From Erysipelotrichaceae bacterium UBA1783 (lineage in GTDB: Bacteria; Bacillota_I; Bacilli_A; Erysipelotrichales; Erysipelotrichaceae), in assembly GCA_002315205.1 (NCBI GenBank), contig DCGH01000059.1, positions 4,801 through 14,298 on the forward strand: a stretch of 9,498 nt of DNA, read 5' to 3'. Made by a program: the position numbers and the translations under genes. Under the pieces are notes generated by a model. The model was not told the origin of the DNA. It worked only from the letters and a program-made list of their open reading frames with translations, and did no database searches. Shown here piece after piece: positions 1-6,390 of the stretch (the first letter of the stretch is position 1; each line of letters begins with the position of its first letter).

Positions 1-369
1 GCTGTAAAGGGTGTGGAATTTGGCAAAGGATTTGATATCGCTGATTTAAAGGGTTCCGAAGCTAATGATCAGTATACTTATGAAAATGGTGAAGTGACAA
101 CCTTAACAAATCATTCTGGTGGTATCAATGGTGGTATCTCAAATGGTAATGATATTGTGGTAAGAACTGCCATTAAGCCAACACCTTCTATTTTTAAAAA
201 ACAGCAGTCAGTGAACCTATTAGAAAAAGAAAACACAGAATTAGAAATCAAGGGAAGACATGATCCAGCGATTGTTCATAGAGCAAGAGTAGTCATTGAT
301 TGTTCTATCGCTTTAGGATTAGTGGATATGCTTTCTTTAAGATATGGTACAGATTGGCAAGGTAAGTAA
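1..369 (+). CDS. aroC: Chorismate synthase, C-terminal part (5' truncated by window)
   Basis: This is the last 122 codons of chorismate synthase, the FMN-dependent enzyme that converts 5-enolpyruvylshikimate-3-phosphate to chorismate; the reading frame is already open at base 1. The diagnostic family block GGINGGISNG followed by RTAIKPTPSI lies at visible residues 41-65. The C-terminal RHDPAIVHRA block, with the conserved Arg and His, is near residues 87-96. Full-length family members are about 360-390 residues, so roughly two thirds lies upstream of the window. The TAA stop at 367-369 is one base from the ATG of the next gene, so the two are surely cotranscribed and probably translationally coupled. 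No frameshift or odd residue is seen in the visible part. The identification is secure; only the upstream extent is unknown. Confidence 0.96.
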   Translation, partial: AVKGVEFGKGFDIADLKGSEANDQYTYENGEVTTLTNHSGGINGGISNGNDIVVRTAIKPTPSIFKKQQSVNLLEKENTELEIKGRHDPAIVHRARVVIDCSIALGLVDMLSLRYGTDWQGK

Positions 370-370
370 T

Positions 371-1618
371 ATGCAATATGGATTACTTGGAAGAAAGCTT
401 GCTCATTCCTATTCTAAGGTTATTCATGAATCCTTAATGGATTACACCTATGACATGATTGAAAGGGAACCACAGCAGCTAGATGAATTTTTTGAGAAAA
501 GAGAATTTAATGCGATTAATGTTACCGTTCCTTACAAAAAGGATGTTATTAAATATTTAGATGAGATTGATGAAAGAGCCAAGATGATTGGTGCAGTCAA
601 TACCATTGTCAATAGAGATGGTAAGCTATATGGCTACAATACCGACTTTGATGGTGTGATTGAGCTATTAAAATATGAGGATGTTTCCATTTCTGACAAA
701 AATGTATTGATTTTAGGTACTGGCGGAACTAGTAATACAGTGTATTCCGTATGCAAATATCTTGGCGCAGGTAAAATTACGAAGGTTTCAAGAAGCATAC
801 GAGAGTATTGTGTAGATTATTCAACAGCTTTAACCATGAATGAAACCCAGGTCATTATCAATACAACCCCATGTGGTATGTATCCAGATAATGATTCCTG
901 TCCTATTGAAATCGATGGATTTGATAATTTAGAGGCAGTAGTCGATGTGATTTACAATCCATTTAAGACAAAGCTAATTCAAAAAGCTAAGAAAAGAAAC
1001 CTAAAGGGTAATGGTGGTTTCTATATGTTAGTTGCTCAAGCAGTCAAAGCAATTGAGCATTTCAAATCGATTGAATTAGATGAAGCTTTGATTGAAAAGG
1101 TCTATAAGCAGCTATATAAGGCAAAGCTAAATGTTGTATTAACTGGTATGCCAGGCTGTGGTAAAAGTACCATTGGTACGATTTTAGCTCAAAGGTTAGA
1201 AAGACCATTAGTCGATACGGATTATTTGATTATTGAAGAAGCAAAATGCTCCATTACAGAAATCTTTGAAAAAGAAAAGGAATCAGGCTTTAGAGCAAGA
1301 GAAACGGAAAGCTGTAAAAAGGCTGGAAAATGTGCTGCATCTGTGATTTCTACAGGTGGCGGAGCAATTTTAAGACAAGAGAATGTGGATGCTTTAAAAC
1401 AGAATGGTATTGTTTTCTATCTTCAAAGAGATGTAGAAAAGCTACAGTCTGGTAATGGTAGACCATTAAGCAGAACAATAGAGGATAACAGAAAAAGATT
1501 TGCGGAAAGAAAGGAAATCTATGAAACAACAGCGGATTACTTCATTGACAACAATGGAGAGATTGAAGCTGCTGTTAATAGAATATTGGAAATATTAAAT
1601 GAAGATTCTAGTAATTAA
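371..1618 (+). CDS. aroEK: Bifunctional shikimate dehydrogenase / shikimate kinase fusion (AroE-AroK)
   Basis: One 415-residue chain carries two consecutive cytoplasmic steps of the shikimate pathway: NADPH reduction of 3-dehydroshikimate, then ATP phosphorylation of shikimate. Residues 1 to about 245 are AroE: substrate-binding SYS (13-15), VTVPYK with catalytic Lys56, GAVNT with Asn77, NTDFDG with catalytic Asp92, dinucleotide loop GTGGTS (116-121), NTTPCGMYP (164-172) and a Gln223 region. Residues about 252-415 are AroK: Walker A GMPGCGKST (259-267), shikimate-binding DTD (282-284) and Arg308 of FRARE, GGG (329-331), lid GRPL with Arg364, and Arg380. Each half has normal length and all key residues, so both activities should be intact. 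I chose the ATG at 371 rather than the in-frame ATG at 344 because the protein then begins MQYGLLG, as family members do, and 344 lies inside aroC. AroE and AroK are usually separate proteins. The last 20 bases overlap aroQ. Confidence 0.95.
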   Translation: MQYGLLGRKLAHSYSKVIHESLMDYTYDMIEREPQQLDEFFEKREFNAINVTVPYKKDVIKYLDEIDERAKMIGAVNTIVNRDGKLYGYNTDFDGVIELLKYEDVSISDKNVLILGTGGTSNTVYSVCKYLGAGKITKVSRSIREYCVDYSTALTMNETQVIINTTPCGMYPDNDSCPIEIDGFDNLEAVVDVIYNPFKTKLIQKAKKRNLKGNGGFYMLVAQAVKAIEHFKSIELDEALIEKVYKQLYKAKLNVVLTGMPGCGKSTIGTILAQRLERPLVDTDYLIIEEAKCSITEIFEKEKESGFRARETESCKKAGKCAASVISTGGGAILRQENVDALKQNGIVFYLQRDVEKLQSGNGRPLSRTIEDNRKRFAERKEIYETTADYFIDNNGEIEAAVNRILEILNEDSSN

Positions 1619-2039
1619 TGGACCAAATTTAAATATGCTTGGTATCAGAGAGCCTGATATTTATGGCAGAACAACCTATAAGGATTTAATAGAGCTTTGT
1701 ATCAATTATGGCAAGGAAAAGGGCGTTGATATTGAATGCTTCCAATCTAATCACGAGGGTGATATCGTTGATGCAATTCAAGGTGGATTTAACAGAATTG
1801 ATGGTATCGTCATTAATCCAGGTGCTTATACCCATACCTCTGTTGCCATCTTAGATGCCTTAAAGGCAGTCAGTATTCCTGCCATTGAGGTTCATATTTC
1901 AGAAGTAAGTAAAAGAGAAGAATTCAGACAGATTTCCTATGTTCGATTAGCTTGCTTTGAAACCATCACAGGAAAAGGAATTTCAGGCTATCTTTTAGCC
2001 ATTGATGATATGATTGAATATCTAAATAAAGGGGAATAA
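1599..2039 (+). CDS. aroQ: Type II 3-dehydroquinate dehydratase
   Basis: This 146-residue protein matches the usual length of type II dehydroquinases, small cytoplasmic dodecameric enzymes that convert 3-dehydroquinate to 3-dehydroshikimate. It begins with the family signature INGPNLNMLGIREPDIYG (residues 6-23), which includes the catalytic Arg17 and Tyr22. NPGAYTHTS (73-81), the EVHIS block with His99 and Ser101, and the REEFRQIS block with Arg110 follow; these build the substrate pocket. The gene starts inside the end of aroEK, overlapping by 20 nt in a different frame, so ribosomes finishing aroEK could reinitiate here. The upstream purine run (TTGGAA) is weak as a ribosome binding site, which fits coupled translation. 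It supplies the substrate for the AroE half of the preceding gene. Nothing is truncated or missing. Confidence 0.97.
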   Translation: MKILVINGPNLNMLGIREPDIYGRTTYKDLIELCINYGKEKGVDIECFQSNHEGDIVDAIQGGFNRIDGIVINPGAYTHTSVAILDALKAVSIPAIEVHISEVSKREEFRQISYVRLACFETITGKGISGYLLAIDDMIEYLNKGE

Positions 2040-2042
2040 CGT

Positions 2043-3065
2043 ATGATTATTACATTAAAGAATTCCGTAAAAAAAGAGCAATATGATGCTTTAGTCAGAA
2101 AGCTTGAATCTGTAGGATTAACAGTTCACAGCTCTACTGGTGCTAACTATACCGTTTTAGGTTTAGTTGGTAACACCACTATGATTGATGAAAGAGACAT
2201 TAAGGCATTAGAGTATGTCGATAATGTACAGCGTGTTTCAGCTCCTTATAAGCTAGCAAGCAGAATGTTCCATCCTCAAGATTCAGTGATTGATGTTGGT
2301 GGAGTAAAAATTGGTGCAGGTCAACCGGTTGTCTTTATGGCAGGTCCTTGTGCTATTGAAACTAAGGAAATGACGATTGATATTGCTGAAAATGTTCAAA
2401 AGCGTGGCGCACAGATTTTAAGAGGTGGTGCCTATAAGCCAAGAACCTCTCCATATTCCTTCCAGGGTTTAGGAACTGAAGGTATTGAATATATGGTGGA
2501 AGCCAGAGAAAAGACTGGTATGCCAATCGTTACTGAAATCATGGATGCAAGAAAACTGGATGAGTTTGATAAGTATGTCGATTTAATTCAGGTTGGTGCC
2601 AGAAATATGCAGAACTTTGATTTATTAAAGGAATTAGGCAAAACACAAAAGCCAATTCTGTTAAAGAGAGGTATGTCCGCTACTATTGAGGATTGGCTAA
2701 TGTCAGCTGAATATATTATGGCTAGTGGTAATCCAAATGTTATCTTATGTGAAAGAGGTATCAGAACATTTGAAAAGTATACAAGAAATACTTTAGATTT
2801 AGCGGTTATCCCAATTGTTAAGCAGAGAACACACTTACCAATTGTCATTGACCCAAGCCATGCTACTGGTGATAGAAAGCTAGTTGAAGCTGTTTCCTTA
2901 GCAGCTATCGCCGCAGGAGCAGATGGTTTAATTATTGAGGTTCATTGTGATCCAGAACATGCAGCAAGTGATGGGGCACAGTCGTTGTATTATAATCAGT
3001 TTGAAAAGCTTGTAACAAAGGCAAGAAGAATTGAAAAGGATATTGAAAGAGAGATAGAGGATTAG
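2043..3065 (+). CDS. aroF: DAHP synthase, type I-beta with N-terminal regulatory domain (copy 1)
   Basis: A 340-residue 3-deoxy-7-phosphoheptulonate synthase, the first enzyme of the shikimate pathway, condensing phosphoenolpyruvate and erythrose-4-phosphate. The layout resembles the Thermotoga maritima enzyme: a ferredoxin-like regulatory domain (residues 1 to about 70) followed by a TIM barrel. Metal ligands by alignment are Cys103 (AGPCAIE), His273 (DPSHATG), Glu299 (IIEVH) and Asp310 (ASDGAQS). The substrate motif [11 protein letters not shown] spans 132-142 and LLKRG 206-210. From memory, His29 and Ser31 of the T. maritima enzyme latch bound tyrosine; this copy has His29 and Ser31, suggesting tyrosine feedback control (inference). 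A good AAAGGGG ribosome binding site at 2028-2034 sits 8 nt before the ATG. It is followed 4 nt later by a paralogue with about 78 percent protein identity by my hand alignment. The symbol aroF is used for the family; isozyme naming is uncertain. Confidence 0.95.
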   Translation: MIITLKNSVKKEQYDALVRKLESVGLTVHSSTGANYTVLGLVGNTTMIDERDIKALEYVDNVQRVSAPYKLASRMFHPQDSVIDVGGVKIGAGQPVVFMAGPCAIETKEMTIDIAENVQKRGAQILRGGAYKPRTSPYSFQGLGTEGIEYMVEAREKTGMPIVTEIMDARKLDEFDKYVDLIQVGARNMQNFDLLKELGKTQKPILLKRGMSATIEDWLMSAEYIMASGNPNVILCERGIRTFEKYTRNTLDLAVIPIVKQRTHLPIVIDPSHATGDRKLVEAVSLAAIAAGADGLIIEVHCDPEHAASDGAQSLYYNQFEKLVTKARRIEKDIEREIED

Positions 3066-3069
3066 TTTT

Positions 3070-4083
3070 ATGATTATTACATTAAGAAAACAGGCAGACA
3101 AACGTCAGGTAGATAAATTAATTAAAAAGATTGAAACCTTAGGTGTTCAGGTTAATCCAATCTATGGTTCTGACTTTACCGTTTTAGGCTTAGTTGGTAA
3201 TACAACCATGATTGATGAAAGAGATATTCGTGCGTATGAATTTGTTGAAAATGTACAGCGCGTCTCTGCACCTTATAAGCTTGTTAACAGAATGTTCCAT
3301 CCAGAGGATACCATCATTGATGTCAATGGTATTAAGATTGGTGGCAAGAACCCAGTAGTATTTATGGCTGGTCCTTGTGCCATTGAAAATGAACCAATGA
3401 CTCTTGAAATCGCCAATAATGTAAAGCATGGTGGTGCCTGCATTTTAAGAGGTGGTGCTTATAAGCCAAGAACCTCTCCATATTCTTTCCAGGGTTTAGG
3501 AACTAAAGGGATTGAATACATGGTGGAAGCCAGAGAAAAGACTGGTATGCCAATCTGTACTGAATTAATGGATTCAGATAATTTAGATGAATTCATTGAA
3601 AATGTTGATATTATTCAGATTGGTGCCAGAAATATGCAGAACTTCACTTTATTAAAAAAGCTTGGAAGAACACAAAAGCCAGTTTTATTAAAGAGAGGTA
3701 TGTCAGCTACCATTGAAGATTGGTTAATGTCAGCAGAGTATATTATGGCTGCTGGTAACCCAAATGTTATCCTATGTGAAAGAGGTATCCGTACCTTTGA
3801 AAAGTATACAAGAAATACTTTAGATTTAGCGGTTATCCCAATTGTAAAGCAGAGAACACACTTACCAATTGTCATTGATCCAAGCCATGCCACTGGTGAT
3901 AGAAAGCTAGTAGAAGCTGTTTCTTTAGCAGCGATTGCAGCTGGTGCTGATGGCTTAATTATTGAGGTTCATAATGATCCACCTCATGCAGCTAGTGATG
4001 GAGCACAGTCATTATATTTCAATCAGTTTGAACAGTTAGTTAAAAAGGGAAAGGAAATTGCCAAGGTTATTGGTAGAGAATAA
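3070..4083 (+). CDS. aroF: DAHP synthase, type I-beta with N-terminal regulatory domain (copy 2)
   Basis: This 337-residue paralogue of the preceding gene should catalyse the same DAHP-forming reaction. Metal ligands Cys103, His273, Glu299 and Asp310 and the [11 protein letters not shown] motif are all kept, so there is no sign of decay. The barrel is nearly the same as copy 1, with residues 229-301 identical. The first 36 residues differ at about 22 positions. At positions 29 and 31, where copy 1 has His and Ser, this copy has Asn and Ile, so tyrosine binding as known from T. maritima would probably be lost or altered; it may answer to phenylalanine, another ligand, or none (inference). An AGAGG at 3056-3060 within the end of copy 1 gives a ribosome binding site 9 nt before the ATG. 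The next gene, aroA, begins 2 nt after its stop. Confidence 0.95.
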   Translation: MIITLRKQADKRQVDKLIKKIETLGVQVNPIYGSDFTVLGLVGNTTMIDERDIRAYEFVENVQRVSAPYKLVNRMFHPEDTIIDVNGIKIGGKNPVVFMAGPCAIENEPMTLEIANNVKHGGACILRGGAYKPRTSPYSFQGLGTKGIEYMVEAREKTGMPICTELMDSDNLDEFIENVDIIQIGARNMQNFTLLKKLGRTQKPVLLKRGMSATIEDWLMSAEYIMAAGNPNVILCERGIRTFEKYTRNTLDLAVIPIVKQRTHLPIVIDPSHATGDRKLVEAVSLAAIAAGADGLIIEVHNDPPHAASDGAQSLYFNQFEQLVKKGKEIAKVIGRE

Positions 4084-4085
4084 TT

Positions 4086-5357
4086 ATGAGAGTTAAGATT
4101 TATCCTTCTAAGGCAGAAGGCTTTGTAAAATCCAATATATCTAAATCATATGCACATCGTGCATTGATTTGTGCTGCCTTAGCTCAAGGAGTCTCTCATA
4201 TTCGTTTTTCTGGTAGTAATCAGGATATTGATGCGACCATTTCCGTATTAAGAAAGCTAGGCGCAAAAATTGATGTTAAGGAAGATGAGGTTATAGTAGA
4301 GGGGTGCAAACCTGAAAAGGCAGTTTCTGATGAGGTATTCTGTAATGAATCAGGTTCGACCTTACGCTTTATGATCCCTGTCTTTGCCTTAGGAACAGAG
4401 AAGTTTGAATTTACTGGTGCTGGTCGATTAATGGCTAGACCACAAACAATTTATAAAGACTTTTTTAGTCAAAATGGTTTATTGTTCCAGCAATATAAAG
4501 ACCATATAGAGGTGCAAGGTTCTTTACAAGCTGGAGAGTATGAAATGGATGGTTCGGTTTCATCTCAATTCTTTACGGGTATGCTATTTGCTTTACCATT
4601 AGTAAATGGAAATTCCGTTATCCATGTCAAAGAACCATTTGAATCAAAAAGCTATGTGCTAATGACCTTAGAGGTTTTAAACGATTTTGGCGTGTATTGT
4701 AAGCTAGAGGGTAATGATATCATTATCCCAGGATATCAGTCTTATAAGCCATTAGATTACGTTGTCGAAGGAGATTATTCTTCTGCTGCCTTCTTTGCAC
4801 TACTTGGAGCAATCAATGGCAGAATTGAGATGAGTAATCTAAAGAAAAATTCAACGCAAGGAGATAAAGCTTTTATTGAATTTGTTGAAAGAGCAGGAGC
4901 AATTGTTGAGTTTAAGGATGGTATTTATACTATTTCTCCAGATCATTTAGAAAAGATTACAGTGGATTTAGCGGATTGTCCAGATTTAGGACCTGCAGCA
5001 ATTGTTCTAGGATGTATTAGTGGCAAGGGAATGCATTTAGATAATATTGCCAGATTACGCTATAAGGAATCCGACCGTATTGCAGCAATGAAATCAGAGA
5101 TGAGTAAGCTAGGCTTTGTGATGGAAGACTACGAAAATGAAATGGATATTCTTGCTGAAAGAAAAGAAGTAAAGGAAGAGGTCATTGTGATTGATTCACA
5201 TAATGACCATCGTATTGCGATGTCTGTAGCGATTGCTGCAACAGTATTAGATAAAGAAGTCATTATTGAAAATGCTCAATGTGTCAATAAGAGCTATCCG
5301 AATTTCTATAGGGATTTAGCAAATGTAAATGTACGTTTGGAGGTATTAGATGATTAG
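4086..5357 (+). CDS. aroA: 3-phosphoshikimate 1-carboxyvinyltransferase (EPSP synthase)
   Basis: A 423-residue cytoplasmic enzyme that joins phosphoenolpyruvate to shikimate-3-phosphate, giving EPSP for chorismate synthase. Family landmarks run in order: SKSYAHR (residues 19-25, with Lys20, Ser21 and Arg25), NESGSTLRF (87-95), ARPQ with Arg118 (117-120), SSQF (159-162), DCPDLGP with the catalytic-type Asp300 (297-303), RYKESDR with Glu328 (325-331), SHNDHRIAMS with Arg376 (371-380) and NKSYP with Lys402. The phosphoenolpyruvate loop reads NESGST rather than the NAGTA of enterobacterial enzymes, a variant I associate with Clostridia-like sequences. The Gly that corresponds to the glyphosate-determining position is kept (Gly90), but sensitivity class cannot be read reliably. 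The gene begins 2 nt after the second DAHP synthase and overlaps tyrA by 8 nt. Confidence 0.96.
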   Translation: MRVKIYPSKAEGFVKSNISKSYAHRALICAALAQGVSHIRFSGSNQDIDATISVLRKLGAKIDVKEDEVIVEGCKPEKAVSDEVFCNESGSTLRFMIPVFALGTEKFEFTGAGRLMARPQTIYKDFFSQNGLLFQQYKDHIEVQGSLQAGEYEMDGSVSSQFFTGMLFALPLVNGNSVIHVKEPFESKSYVLMTLEVLNDFGVYCKLEGNDIIIPGYQSYKPLDYVVEGDYSSAAFFALLGAINGRIEMSNLKKNSTQGDKAFIEFVERAGAIVEFKDGIYTISPDHLEKITVDLADCPDLGPAAIVLGCISGKGMHLDNIARLRYKESDRIAAMKSEMSKLGFVMEDYENEMDILAERKEVKEEVIVIDSHNDHRIAMSVAIAATVLDKEVIIENAQCVNKSYPNFYRDLANVNVRLEVLDD

Positions 5358-6201
5358 TAAGGAAACAAATTTCTTAATCGTTGGTTTAGGTTTGATTGGT
5401 GGATCCTATGCCAGAGCCTTGAAAAAGGTTGGCTGTAAGGTGGAAGCTATTGATGTCAATCCAGATTCTATTGGCTATGGTTTACATGCTGGTATTATTG
5501 ATGATGGTTCTATTGAAAATGATCCAAAAATGATTGGAAAAGCAGATGTTATTATTCTTTGTCTGTATCCAAAGATTGAAGTGAGCTGGGTCAAGGAGAA
5601 TCAGCATTTGTTCAAATCGAATACCTTATTAACCGATGTTTCAGGTGTTAAAACTGGAATTGTTGATACCATTCAGGATTTCTTAAGAGAGGATTGTGAA
5701 TTAATCTCATGTCATCCAATGGCTGGTAGAGAGGTTTATGGTGTCAGAAACTCTAAGGAGGATCTATTTACCAAGAGTAACTTTATCGTGGTTGTGACTG
5801 ATAAGAATACCCCAGAAGCTATTTCCGACGCTTATGAGCTGGGTGCTTTATTAGGCAGTGCTAAGATTTCAACCTTATCTATGCAGCAGCATGATAATAT
5901 CATTGGATTTGTATCTCAATTAACCCATGTCATTGCGGTATCATTAATGACCTGTAATGAGGATGAAAATCTGCAAGAGTATACAGGAGATTCTTTTAGA
6001 GATCTAACTAGAATTGCTCGAATCAATGAGAATATGTGGTCTGAACTATTTGTTGCAAATAAGGAAGAATTAGTTTCTCAGATTGATGATTTTACAGCAC
6101 AGATGAATGTCTTAAGAGATATGATTTCTAATGAGGATGTGGAAGAAATGAAGAAAATCTTCATTCGTTCTACTGAAAGAAGAAAACTATTTGATAAGTA
6201 A
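5350..6201 (+). CDS. tyrA: Prephenate dehydrogenase (no C-terminal ACT domain)
   Basis: A 283-residue enzyme that oxidatively decarboxylates prephenate (or possibly arogenate) towards tyrosine. The N-terminal Rossmann fold has GLGLIGGS at 12-19, and an acidic Asp35 ends the second strand, favouring NAD over NADP. SCHPMAGRE (120-128) holds the catalytic His122. The helical half carries QQHD (179-182), QLTHVIA with His193, and GDSFRDLTRIA (213-223) with the substrate-binding arginines, then NENMW. The chain stops about where the catalytic region ends, so the ACT domain found at the C-terminus of many Bacillota homologues is absent, as are chorismate mutase and aroA fusions. It overlaps aroA by 8 nt and has a good GGAGG ribosome binding site (5339-5343) 6 nt before the ATG. 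It is the last gene of the operon, followed at once by a terminator. Prephenate versus arogenate specificity is not decided by the sequence. Confidence 0.94.
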   Translation: MISKETNFLIVGLGLIGGSYARALKKVGCKVEAIDVNPDSIGYGLHAGIIDDGSIENDPKMIGKADVIILCLYPKIEVSWVKENQHLFKSNTLLTDVSGVKTGIVDTIQDFLREDCELISCHPMAGREVYGVRNSKEDLFTKSNFIVVVTDKNTPEAISDAYELGALLGSAKISTLSMQQHDNIIGFVSQLTHVIAVSLMTCNEDENLQEYTGDSFRDLTRIARINENMWSELFVANKEELVSQIDDFTAQMNVLRDMISNEDVEEMKKIFIRSTERRKLFDK

Positions 6202-6224
6202 GCCGAAGTGATTCGGCTTTTTTT
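6200..6224 (+). terminator. Intrinsic terminator of the aro-tyrA operon
   Basis: The perfect inverted repeat AAGCCGAA / TTCGGCTT (6200-6207 with 6212-6219) encloses a 4-nt GTGA loop. It overlaps the tyrA stop codon and runs directly into a seven-T tract (6218-6224). This is a textbook Rho-independent terminator and marks the operon's 3' end. Confidence 0.93.
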
Positions 6225-6337
6225 ATTTTGCATCTAATAGCAAAATAATCTCCATTTTATATGCATTTAATCTAACAAGCGTAGTTTGAAGTTCTCCTAA
6301 TGGGTCAATTTAACACCGATTAAACAGCTTTTTATAC

Positions 6338-6360
6338 TTGCAAATATATATATATATAAT
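6338..6360 (+). promoter_or_regulatory. Candidate promoter with a TA-repeat spacer
   Basis: A perfect TATAAT sits at 6355-6360, about 30 nt before the start codon, and a TTGCAA lies at 6338-6343. The space between them is only 11 nt, made mostly of AT repeats (6344-6357), whereas about 17 nt is normal. The TATAAT is plausible as a -10 element but the -35 partner is not settled; TTATAC at 6332-6337 has correct 17-nt spacing but a poor match. Confidence 0.4.
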
Positions 6361-6373
6361 TTATTCATAGAAA

Positions 6374-6380
6374 AAGGAGG
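6374..6380 (+). promoter_or_regulatory. Strong ribosome binding site of the ligase gene
   Basis: AAGGAGG lies 10 nt before the ATG at 6391 and is the strongest Shine-Dalgarno match in the window. It fixes the start codon of the adenylate-forming enzyme. Confidence 0.9.
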
Positions 6381-6390
6381 AAAACTAATA

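Larger units (their letters stand above)
2043..4083 (+). repeat. Tandem gene duplication (two DAHP synthase copies, 1,027-nt period)
   Basis: The two adjacent DAHP synthase genes form a direct repeat with a constant offset of 1,027 nt. Similarity is patchy. The codons for residues 2-36 are strongly diverged. The block 2415-2528 against 3442-3555 has only about five mismatches in 114 nt, and 2769-2818 against 3796-3845 is identical over 50 nt including synonymous sites. Such a patchwork is what gene conversion between old duplicates leaves, though strong purifying selection on the barrel contributes to the protein-level similarity. Unequal crossing-over could collapse the pair to one chimeric gene. 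Confidence 0.85.
6225..6390. other. Intergenic region between the aro operon and the ligase gene
   Basis: This AT-rich stretch contains no convincing ORF. Directly after the terminator is a second, weak inverted repeat, ATTTTGC / GCAAAAT (6225-6231 with 6240-6246, 8-nt loop), of unknown meaning. A spaced inverted repeat TTTAATC / GATTAAA (6266-6272, 6318-6324) could be chance in such AT-rich DNA. An 11-mer ATCTAACAAGC (6270-6280) recurs just before the SDR gene at 8183-8193. A (TA)n run and a TATAAT hexamer lie at 6344-6360. The promoter for the downstream gene must be somewhere here, because the region follows a strong terminator. Confidence 0.6.

Noticed and set aside
344..370. Earlier in-frame ATG (344) for aroEK
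   Set aside because: It lies within aroC and adds nine residues ahead of the typical AroE start MQYGLLG; the ATG at 371, one base after the aroC stop, fits better.
2588..2848. Minus-strand open frame of 86 codons inside DAHP synthase copy 1
   Set aside because: It is antisense to a clear enzyme gene. A near-copy at 3615-3893 exists only because the two sense genes are paralogues; no ribosome binding site or known family was seen.
3190..3429. Minus-strand open frame of 79 codons inside DAHP synthase copy 2
   Set aside because: It is fully contained antisense to a conserved coding region and shows no recognisable protein features.
6225..6246. Second hairpin ATTTTGC / GCAAAAT as an additional terminator
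   Set aside because: The stem is short and AT-rich and no T tract follows; the hairpin just before it already explains termination.
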